A stretch of DNA of 5,797 bases from Streptosporangiaceae bacterium (lineage in GTDB: Bacteria; Actinomycetota; Actinomycetes; Streptosporangiales; Streptosporangiaceae). This document shows, piece by piece, positions 1-4,991 of the stretch; within the stretch, counting starts at the first letter, position 1, and each line of letters opens with the position of its first letter. The DNA lies in the NCBI GenBank assembly GCA_030040475.1, contig JASHTQ010000171.1:1-5797 (forward strand), in the 5' to 3' direction. The position numbers and the translations under genes are program-made. The notes under the pieces are model-generated. The model saw only the letters and a list, made by a program, of their open reading frames with translations. It searched no databases and was not told the DNA's origin.

Positions 1-5
1 GATGT

Positions 6-800
6 ATGACTGAGCAATCGGCCGAATTCGCCGGGCTGACGGCACTGGTCACCGGCGGCGCCTCGGGCATCGGCCTGGCCACCGCCCGGCTGCTCGCCGC
101 GCGCGGCGCCCGCGTCGCCGTCCTGGACCGGGTAAAGCCCGAGCCGGGCCCGGACGACACCCTGTACCCGGTCGTCGCGGACGTGACCGACGACGCCGCC
201 GTCCGCGCCGCGGTCGCCGAGGCCGCCCAGGCGCTGGGCCGGCGGGCCAGCCTCGACGTCCTGGTGAACAACGCGGGCATCGGCGCCGCGGGCACCGTCG
301 AGGACAACGACGACGACGAGTGGCGCCGGGTGCTCGACGTGAACGTGCTCGGCATCGTCCGGACCACCCGCGCGGCCCTGCCCCCGCTCCGCCGGGCCGT
401 GACGGACAACGGCCAGGCGGCGGTCGTCAACACCTGCTCGGTCGCCGCGATCGCGGGCCTGCCGCAGCGCGCGCTGTACAGCGCGAGCAAGGGCGCCGTC
501 TACGCGCTCACGCTGGCCATGGCGGCCGACCACGTGGCCGAGCACATCAGGGTCAACTGCGTGATCCCGGGCACGGCGGACACCCCGTGGGTGGGCCGCC
601 TGCTCGACGCCGCCGCGGACTCCGAGGCCGAACGCGCCGCGCTGGCGGCCCGCCAGCCGATGGGCCGCCTGGTCAGCGCCGAGGAGGTGGCCGCGGCCAT
701 CGCCTACCTCGCCAGCCCGCTGGCCAGCGCCACCACGGGCACCGCCCTCGCCGTCGACGGCGGCATGGCCGGCCTCCGCCTCCGCCCGCGCACAAGCTGA
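6..800 (+). CDS. Short-chain dehydrogenase/reductase (SDR), probable NAD-dependent sugar or sugar-acid dehydrogenase of L-fucose catabolism
   Basis: Classical SDR of 264 residues, the normal full length. It shows the Rossmann glycine motif TGGASGIG (16-23), an Asp at the end of beta-2 (D41) that favours NAD over NADP, ADV (58-60), NNAG (88-91), and the tetrad N113, S145, Y158 and K162 in YSASK, with the usual 13-residue Ser-Tyr spacing. PG at 188-189 and a C-terminal AVDGGM also fit. The enzyme is cytoplasmic and oxidises or reduces a hydroxyl/carbonyl group. Substrate cannot be read from the sequence. Because an L-fuconate dehydratase and sugar importer lie downstream, I infer L-fucose dehydrogenase or 2-keto-3-deoxy-L-fuconate dehydrogenase; a less specific 3-oxoacyl-reductase-like role is the alternative. 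ATG at 6 is used because the conserved N-terminus follows directly; its ribosome binding site would lie outside the window. The bases ATGA at 6-9 would allow a 4-bp overlap with an upstream gene. The stop codon lies inside an 18-bp tandem repeat. Confidence 0.9.
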   Translation: MTEQSAEFAGLTALVTGGASGIGLATARLLAARGARVAVLDRVKPEPGPDDTLYPVVADVTDDAAVRAAVAEAAQALGRRASLDVLVNNAGIGAAGTVEDNDDDEWRRVLDVNVLGIVRTTRAALPPLRRAVTDNGQAAVVNTCSVAAIAGLPQRALYSASKGAVYALTLAMAADHVAEHIRVNCVIPGTADTPWVGRLLDAAADSEAERAALAARQPMGRLVSAEEVAAAIAYLASPLASATTGTALAVDGGMAGLRLRPRTS

Positions 801-830
801 TGCCTCCGCACAAGCTGATGCCTCCGCACA
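790..830. repeat. 18-bp tandem repeat across the SDR stop codon
   Basis: The unit GCACAAGCTGATGCCTCC occurs at 790-807 and, without a mismatch, again at 808-825; a third copy breaks off after GCACA (826-830). The SDR stop codon TGA (798-800) is in copy one, and the same TGA recurs in copy two. The unit is a multiple of three, so the duplication leaves the reading frame unchanged. It looks like a recent slippage duplication at the gene's 3' end. No function is evident. Confidence 0.9.
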
Positions 831-891
831 GGCGCAACTCCAACCCAAAGATCGGACGACATCCACGTATCTGTTTGGTATCAGCCGTCTT

Positions 892-910
892 ATGCCCGGT
901 TCAAGGGCAT
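892..910. promoter_or_regulatory. Candidate operator: perfect 6-7-6 dyad next to the transporter promoter
   Basis: ATGCCC (892-897) and GGGCAT (905-910) are perfect inverted copies separated by seven bases. The right arm shares its last T with the first base of the TTGACA -35 box, a position where a bound repressor would block RNA polymerase. Two-fold symmetry of 19 bp is typical for LacI, GntR or DeoR family regulators of sugar genes, but no regulator gene is in the window and the motif is not one I recognise. A hairpin in an upstream transcript is the alternative; no T-run follows, so a terminator is unlikely. Confidence 0.4.
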
Positions 911-939
911 TGACAGCACGCATACATCCGATCTATTTT
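910..939 (+). promoter_or_regulatory. Candidate sigma70-type promoter for the sugar transporter genes
   Basis: A consensus -35 hexamer TTGACA (910-915) is followed after 18 bp by TATTTT (934-939), which satisfies the actinobacterial TAnnnT pattern for a -10 box. The surroundings are clearly less GC-rich than the genes on either side. Transcription would begin near 945 and give a leader of about 80 nt before the lipoprotein gene. The 223-bp gap between the SDR and this gene is the only large non-coding stretch upstream of the transporter, which supports a promoter here. Prediction is from sequence alone. Confidence 0.5.
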
Positions 940-1012
940 CCTGGCACACGGCACTCCGGTACCCCTTCCGTGGCCCGCACAGGTGCGCGCCGCGGACCCG
1001 GCAAGCGCCACC

Positions 1013-1018
1013 AGGAGG
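1013..1018 (+). promoter_or_regulatory. Strong Shine-Dalgarno site deciding the lipoprotein start
   Basis: AGGAGG ends five bases before the ATG at 1024. It decides against the upstream in-frame ATG at 892, which has no ribosome binding site and would place about 44 non-signal-like residues in front of the lipoprotein signal peptide. Confidence 0.85.
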
Positions 1019-1023
1019 ATCCC

Positions 1024-2241
1024 ATGAGGTTTCGCAGACGCTCGGGCGTGGGTCCCTCCCGCGCCACCAGTTCCCTTCGCACGGCCCGCATTACCACCAT
1101 CGCCACGACCGCGATAGCCGCCACGGCCGCGGTCACGCTGATCGCCGCCTGCAGCTCAAGCGGCAGCAGCTCCGCAAGCGCCCCCGCGACGTCGACAAGC
1201 AGTTCGGCCGCGGCCGCCTCGACGACCACGATCGGCGTGGACCTGACCTACAACGACACGGCGTTCTGGGCCGCCTACATCAACTACGAGACCCAGTACG
1301 CCGCCCAGCTGCACATCAAGCTGCTCGGCCCGCTGCTCGCCGCGGCCAACGCCAGCCTGCAGAACACCCAGATCGAGGACCTGGTCAACGAGGGCGCGAA
1401 GGCGATCATCGTGAACCCGGAGACCGCGACCAGCCTCGGCCCGGCGATCAGCTACGCCGCCGCCAAGCACGTGCAGCTTGTCTCGGTCGACACGATCGTC
1501 GGCGTCGGCAAGGTGTACATGGTCGTGCGCGCCTCGAACGTGCTGTACGGCCTCGACGCCTGCGCGTACATCAGCTCGAAGGTGAAGTCCGGCTACGTGC
1601 TCGACCTGGAGGGCGACCTGACCTCCTCCAACGGCGCCGACCGGACCAACGCCTTCAACGCCTGCATGGCGGCGAACGACCCGTCCGTGCACATCCTCAA
1701 GGACCCCACGGTCTGGACCGAATCCACCGCGGTCTCCGACGCGCAGACCGCCGTCGACGCGTACGGCAGCTCGCTGAAGGCGATCTACTCGCAGTGGTCC
1801 TCGCCCGACACCGGCATCCTCCCGCTGCTGAAGTCCAAGGGCCTGACCGGCAAGGTCATCCTGGTCAGCGACGACGGGGTGCCGTTCGAGATGTGCGACA
1901 TCGGCAACGGCACGCTGAACGCGTCGCAGTCTCAGCCGGCGAACCTGTACGCGTACTGGGCGCTGAAGTACGCCCTGGACGCGGCGGACGGCGTCAAGCT
2001 GGCCGCGGGCCAGCCCGGCGGCGGCGCGCCCACGCTGCAGATGGTGACCTACGCCGGCGACACCAACCTCGGCGACCCGATCGTGGCGCCGTTCGTGACC
2101 AAGACCGCGCAGACCTTCACCGTCACCCCGGTCGACGGCCTGTCCGGCACGGTCACCACCACCCCCGTCTCCGATTCCCAGCTGTGGGGCAACGTCTACG
2201 GCGCCGCCCATGGCGGCGTCTGCAGCGCCTCGGCATCCTGA
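1024..2241 (+). CDS. Sugar ABC transporter substrate-binding lipoprotein (ribose-type, CUT2 family)
   Basis: 405-residue extracytoplasmic binding protein that would capture a sugar, probably L-fucose from context, and hand it to the ATPase/permease pair encoded next. The N-terminus is a bacterial lipoprotein signal: Arg-rich n-region (MRFRRR), hydrophobic stretch about 23-42, and lipobox LIAAC with acylated Cys43. A Ser/Ala/Thr-rich flexible linker (44-69) follows. The body begins TIGVDLTYNDTAFW, the first strand and ligand loop of type 1 periplasmic-binding folds, followed by an EDLVNEGAKAIIVNP-like helix-strand (118-132), GADRTNAF (204-211) with a likely ligand-contacting Arg207, and a hinge-like LVSDDG (280-285). 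Family usual length is 320-400. Four further cysteines (180, 214, 291, 400) lie in the exported part and could form disulfides. The gene is first in a likely operon, 14 bp before the ATPase, with a promoter and dyad upstream. The fold and role are clear; the ligand is inferred. Confidence 0.88.
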   Translation: MRFRRRSGVGPSRATSSLRTARITTIATTAIAATAAVTLIAACSSSGSSSASAPATSTSSSAAAASTTTIGVDLTYNDTAFWAAYINYETQYAAQLHIKLLGPLLAAANASLQNTQIEDLVNEGAKAIIVNPETATSLGPAISYAAAKHVQLVSVDTIVGVGKVYMVVRASNVLYGLDACAYISSKVKSGYVLDLEGDLTSSNGADRTNAFNACMAANDPSVHILKDPTVWTESTAVSDAQTAVDAYGSSLKAIYSQWSSPDTGILPLLKSKGLTGKVILVSDDGVPFEMCDIGNGTLNASQSQPANLYAYWALKYALDAADGVKLAAGQPGGGAPTLQMVTYAGDTNLGDPIVAPFVTKTAQTFTVTPVDGLSGTVTTTPVSDSQLWGNVYGAAHGGVCSASAS

Positions 2242-2255
2242 GTCATCCTAGATAA

Positions 2256-3854
2256 ATGAGCGAACCGGACATCCCCGCCGCCGCAGACCAGTCGCCTGCG
2301 GTCGAGGCGGCGGGGATCCACAAACGGTTCGGCAGCACGCAGGCGCTGCGAGGCGTGAGCCTCAGCCTGCAACCCGGCCGCTGCCTCGGCCTGGTCGGCC
2401 GCAACGGCGCCGGCAAGTCCACGCTTGTCTCCATCCTGAGCGGCATCTACCCGGCGGACGAGGGCGAGATCCGGCTCGACGGCAGGCCGGCCCCGCCGCT
2501 CGGCGACATCGGCGCCTGGCGCGGCCGGATCGCGACCGTGTTCCAGCACTCGATGGTGGTGCCGGGCCTCACCGTCGCGGAGAACGTCTTCCTCGGCCGC
2601 CAGCCCCGCCGCCGCGGCGGCGTGGTCGACTGGCGCCGGATGCGCGAGCAAGCCAGGAAGGTCATGGCCGACTGGGGCTTCGACGTCAGCGCCGACGCGC
2701 CGTGCGGGAACCTCACGGTCGAGCAGCGGCAGGTGGTCGAGATCGCCAGGGCGCTGGCCGCGGGCACCCGCTGCCTGCTGCTCGACGAGCCCACCGCGGC
2801 GCTCGAGCGCGGCGCGGCGGAGCGCCTGTTCGAGCGGATCAGGGCGCTGCGGGCGCAGGGCGTCGCGATCTTGTACATCAGCCACCACCTGGAGGAAGTC
2901 TTCGAGGTCTGCACCGACGTGGCCGTGCTGCGCGACGGCGAGCTCGTCTTGTCCGCGCCGCTCGCCGAGGTGACCAAGGACGGCCTGATCGCCGCCATGG
3001 TGGGAGAAATTCACAATCAAAATCAATTGACCGAACGGGCCGTGGTATCTCCCCAGCCCTCACCTCAGCCCGGCGTGGCCGAAGACCGGCCGACGGTGCG
3101 GCCCGTCCTGGAAGTCGACGGCGTCAGCCTGCTGACCCCGGGCGTGTTCCTTTCCGGCGTCTCGATCACGGTGCGCCCGGGCGAGCGGGTCGGCGTCACC
3201 GGGCTGCGCGGCTCCGGCGCGACCACGCTGGCCAGGATCGTGGCCGGCGCGCTGGCGCCGGACGCGGGGACGGTCCGGCTCGGCCAGGCGGTGCTGCCGC
3301 CCGGCGACCGCGCGGCCGCGCTGCGGGCCGGCGTCGGCTACATCCCAGAAGACCGGCAGGCGCAGGGATTCGTGCCGCTGCTCGGCGCGGCGGAGAACAT
3401 CTGCATGACGATCACCGACCGGATCGCGCGCTGGGGTTTCGTCGGCCCGAAGCGCCGTGAGGCCCGCGCCGCGCCGCTGGCCAGGCGGCTGTCGCTGGTG
3501 TCCGCCGGGCTCGGCCAGCCGGTCCGCGAGCTGTCCGGCGGCAACCAGCAGAAGGTGACCGTGGCCAGGGCGCTGGCCAGCGACCCGGTGCTGATCGTGG
3601 CGATCGCCCCGACCCGCGGCGTGGACGTGGCGTCGAAGGAACTGCTGCTCGCCGAGCTGGACCGGGTCACCCGCGACAGCGGCGCGAGCCTGCTGCTCGC
3701 CAGCGACGAGCTTGACGACCTCGTCATCTGCGACCGGGTGCTGGTGCTGGTCCGCGGCGAGATCTTCACCGAGTTCGCCGCGCCGCCCTTCGACCGCGAG
3801 GCGCTGATCGGGGCAACCGAGGGGCTGCCAGCGGGAGGGGACAGAGCACAGTGA
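2256..3854 (+). CDS. Sugar ABC transporter ATPase with two nucleotide-binding domains (RbsA/XylG type), second domain degenerate
   Basis: 532-residue cytoplasmic ATPase that powers the CUT2 sugar importer; RbsA-type proteins are about 500 residues. Domain 1 (about 17-248) has Walker A GRNGAGKST (48-56), Q-loop Gln97, a non-LSGGQ signature LTVEQRQ (153-159), Walker B LLLDEP (174-179) and H-loop His210. Domain 2 (about 284-520) has Walker A GLRGSGATT (316-324) with Ala at the Lys position (322), PEDR (364-367), a canonical LSGGNQQK signature (426-433), then VAIAPTRGVDV (448-458), in which the Walker B Asp and Glu are Ile450 and Ala451, and SDEL in place of the H-loop His. So only the site formed by domain 1 Walker motifs and the domain 2 signature looks catalytic. 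A Gln/Pro-rich linker (about 251-283) joins the domains and is encoded by an unusually AT-rich patch. The start is fixed by an in-frame TAA immediately before the ATG; no Shine-Dalgarno sequence is visible, so coupling to the lipoprotein gene is likely. Confidence 0.93.
   Translation: MSEPDIPAAADQSPAVEAAGIHKRFGSTQALRGVSLSLQPGRCLGLVGRNGAGKSTLVSILSGIYPADEGEIRLDGRPAPPLGDIGAWRGRIATVFQHSMVVPGLTVAENVFLGRQPRRRGGVVDWRRMREQARKVMADWGFDVSADAPCGNLTVEQRQVVEIARALAAGTRCLLLDEPTAALERGAAERLFERIRALRAQGVAILYISHHLEEVFEVCTDVAVLRDGELVLSAPLAEVTKDGLIAAMVGEIHNQNQLTERAVVSPQPSPQPGVAEDRPTVRPVLEVDGVSLLTPGVFLSGVSITVRPGERVGVTGLRGSGATTLARIVAGALAPDAGTVRLGQAVLPPGDRAAALRAGVGYIPEDRQAQGFVPLLGAAENICMTITDRIARWGFVGPKRREARAAPLARRLSLVSAGLGQPVRELSGGNQQKVTVARALASDPVLIVAIAPTRGVDVASKELLLAELDRVTRDSGASLLLASDELDDLVICDRVLVLVRGEIFTEFAAPPFDREALIGATEGLPAGGDRAQ
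3006..3030 (+). other. AT-rich patch inside the ATPase gene (interdomain linker)
   Basis: Only 6 of these 25 bases are G or C, in a gene that is otherwise very GC-rich. The patch contains the short repeat AATCAAAATCAA and encodes the start of the interdomain linker (EIHNQNQLT, about residues 251-259) with AT-rich codons such as AAA-free Asn/Gln/Ile codons AAT, CAA and ATT that are scarce nearby. The reading frame is intact. It could be an inserted or slippage-derived linker, or relaxed codon use in an unstructured segment. Confidence 0.6.
3834..3840 (+). promoter_or_regulatory. Shine-Dalgarno-like site for the permease
   Basis: GGAGGGG lies inside the 3' end of the ATPase gene, 10 bases before the GTG start at 3851. 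It supports that GTG, which overlaps the ATPase stop codon in a GTGA arrangement. Confidence 0.6.
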
Positions 3855-4900
3855 GCGAGACCAAGAACAACCTGGCCGCGCTGGCCGCCGACGTCGAGGC
3901 CGCGCTGGCCAGACGGCGGAGCCGGAGCGCGGCGGCGATCTCCTGGGTCCGCGAGGCCGCGCTGCTGCCGGTGCTCGTCGTGCTCCTCGTCGTCGGCGCG
4001 ATCCTGAACAGCCACTTCCTGACCGTGGCGAACATCACCGGGATCGGCCAGCAGGTCTCGGCGCTCGGCGTCGTGGTGGTCGGCGAGTCGCTGGTCCTGC
4101 TGATCGGCGGGATGGACCTGTCGCTCGAGTCGACCTACGGGCTGGCGCCGATGCTCGCCGCGTGGCTGATCGTGCCGGTGGCGGCGTTCGGCGACGGCCT
4201 GCTGCTCGACCCGTACCTTGGCATCCTGATCCTGCTCGCGGTCGGCGCGGCGGTCGGCATGGTGAACGGGCTGCTGATCGTCAAGGGCCGGCTGAACGGC
4301 TTCATCGTCACCCTCGGCATGACGATCCTGCTGGCCGGGATCCAGGACGGCATCGTCAAGGGGCAGGCGCCGTACAACCTGCCGACCGCGTTCGGCTACC
4401 TCGGCTCGGCCAACTTCGGCGTCGTCCCGGTGTCGCTCATCGTCGCCGCGGTGCTGTTCGTGCTCACCGGGGTGTTCCTGCGCTATCACCGGATCGGCCG
4501 GGCGATCTACGCGATCGGCGGCAACCGGGAGGCGGCCCGCGCCGCCGGGATCAAGGTGGACCGGATCCGGATCGGCGTCTACGTGACCGCCAGCGTGCTG
4601 GCCGCGGTCGGCGGCCTGATGGAGGCGGGCCGGGTTTCCTCGGTGGTGCCCACCCAGGGCTACGAGGAGGGCATCATCTTCTCGGTCTTCGCCGCGGCGG
4701 TGATCGGCGGCGTCTCGCTGCAGGGCGGCCGGGGCAACATGGTCGGCGCCGCGTCCGGCGTGATCCTGCTCGGCCTGGTGCAGAACCTGCTCGTGCTGGA
4801 GAACGCGCCGAACTACTGGGTCGAGGCGATCGACGGCGGCGTCATCTTGTTCGCGCTGATCCTGGCCCGCGTCATCGGCGGCGAGGCGAGCGCCGAGTGA
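3851..4900 (+). CDS. Sugar ABC transporter permease (ribose/xylose type, BPD_transp_2 family)
   Basis: 349-residue integral membrane protein forming, probably as a homodimer, the channel of the importer; the family is usually 310-350 residues. A hydrophilic Arg-rich N-terminus (1-35) precedes roughly eight to ten hydrophobic segments, for example about 36-52, 70-86, 121-144, 189-210, 240-256, 274-290, 297-316 and 328-343. Family landmarks are GGMDLSLEST (86-95; GGIDLSVG in RbsC-like proteins), GMVNGLLIVKGRLNGFIVTLGM (136-157), the cytoplasmic coupling-loop motif GRAIYAIGGNREAARAAGI (216-234), and GGVSLQGGRGNMVGA (286-300). GTG is used as start because it overlaps the ATPase stop by 4 bp (GTGA) with a GGAGGGG upstream; this implies translational coupling with the ATPase. 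Only one permease gene is present, as expected for CUT2 systems, so the transporter set (binding protein, ATPase, permease) is complete. The sugar, probably L-fucose, is inferred from the dehydratase downstream. Confidence 0.93.
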   Translation: MSETKNNLAALAADVEAALARRRSRSAAAISWVREAALLPVLVVLLVVGAILNSHFLTVANITGIGQQVSALGVVVVGESLVLLIGGMDLSLESTYGLAPMLAAWLIVPVAAFGDGLLLDPYLGILILLAVGAAVGMVNGLLIVKGRLNGFIVTLGMTILLAGIQDGIVKGQAPYNLPTAFGYLGSANFGVVPVSLIVAAVLFVLTGVFLRYHRIGRAIYAIGGNREAARAAGIKVDRIRIGVYVTASVLAAVGGLMEAGRVSSVVPTQGYEEGIIFSVFAAAVIGGVSLQGGRGNMVGAASGVILLGLVQNLLVLENAPNYWVEAIDGGVILFALILARVIGGEASAE

Positions 4901-4913
4901 GCTGTGTTAGCCC

Positions 4914-4931
4914 GGGGGGAACGATCCCCCC
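4914..4931 (+). other. G6/C6 stem-loop after the permease gene
   Basis: GGGGGG (4914-4919) and CCCCCC (4926-4931) form a six-pair G:C stem with loop AACGAT, starting 13 bases after the permease stop codon. No T-run follows. It could be an intra-operon attenuator, a weak intrinsic terminator of the U-less kind proposed for actinomycetes, or an RNA 3'-end stabiliser that separates transporter from enzyme expression. Confidence 0.6.
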
Positions 4932-4980
4932 CAAACCCCCCCAGCTCATGGAGGGGCTTCCAGCCCCCCCATGCCCCCCC
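4926..4980. repeat. Four C7 runs in paired C7-N3-C7 blocks
   Basis: Runs of exactly seven C lie at 4926-4932, 4936-4942, 4964-4970 and 4974-4980. They form two blocks, C7-AAA-C7 and C7-ATG-C7, separated by 21 bases. On the minus strand these are G7 runs, able in principle to form G-quadruplexes. Such structured C-rich spacers may be copies of a dispersed intergenic repeat, but this cannot be tested from one copy. Confidence 0.8.
4947..4973 (+). other. 11-nt-arm imperfect stem-loop before the dehydratase gene
   Basis: CATGGAGGGGC (4947-4957) pairs with GCCCCCCCATG (4963-4973) around the loop TTCCA, giving ten pairs and one A-C mismatch (4952/4968). The stem contains a Shine-Dalgarno-like GGAGG (4950-4954) that would be hidden when folded. 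The hairpin ends 18 bases before the dehydratase ATG. It is stable enough to matter as an attenuator, processing site or translation control element; which of these is unknown. Confidence 0.65.
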
Positions 4981-4985
4981 GGGGA
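4981..4985 (+). promoter_or_regulatory. Weak Shine-Dalgarno-like site of the dehydratase
   Basis: GGGGA is six bases before the ATG at 4992 and is the only purine-rich element at the right distance. It directly follows a C7 run, and three further C7 runs upstream could pair with it. Confidence 0.45.
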
Positions 4986-4991
4986 CCGCCG

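Noticed and set aside
819..833. Possible terminator hairpin after the SDR (GCCT-N6-AGGC)
   Set aside because: Only four pairs, no T-run, and it arises from the tandem repeat; too weak to call.
320..913. Plus-strand open frame overlapping the SDR and the following gap
   Set aside because: Pro/Arg/Gly-rich out-of-frame translation of the SDR gene; no ribosome binding site. Its only notable part is the echo of the 18-bp tandem repeat.
892..1023. N-terminal extension of the lipoprotein gene to the ATG at 892
   Set aside because: No ribosome site, it would overlap the candidate promoter, and it would bury the signal peptide; the ATG at 1024 has AGGAGG at ideal spacing.
801..1023. tRNA or small RNA gene in the 223-bp gap
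   Set aside because: No cloverleaf, T-loop consensus or other RNA family signature could be found; the promoter, dyad and ribosome site are all I can support there.
1156..2211. Long open frame on the minus strand opposite the lipoprotein gene
   Set aside because: It is antisense to a clear lipoprotein gene, its product is a low-complexity Arg/Gly/Val/Ala string with no fold motifs, and such open frames are expected in very GC-rich DNA.
3338..4489. Long open frame on the minus strand opposite the ATPase/permease junction
   Set aside because: The product is His/Asp/Gln/Arg-rich low complexity then Ser-rich, matches no family, and lies across two well-supported genes.
4926..4980. CRISPR-like or phage-attachment-like repeats in the C-tract spacer
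   Set aside because: Homopolymer runs only, with no repeat-spacer periodicity, no cas or integrase gene and no tRNA nearby.
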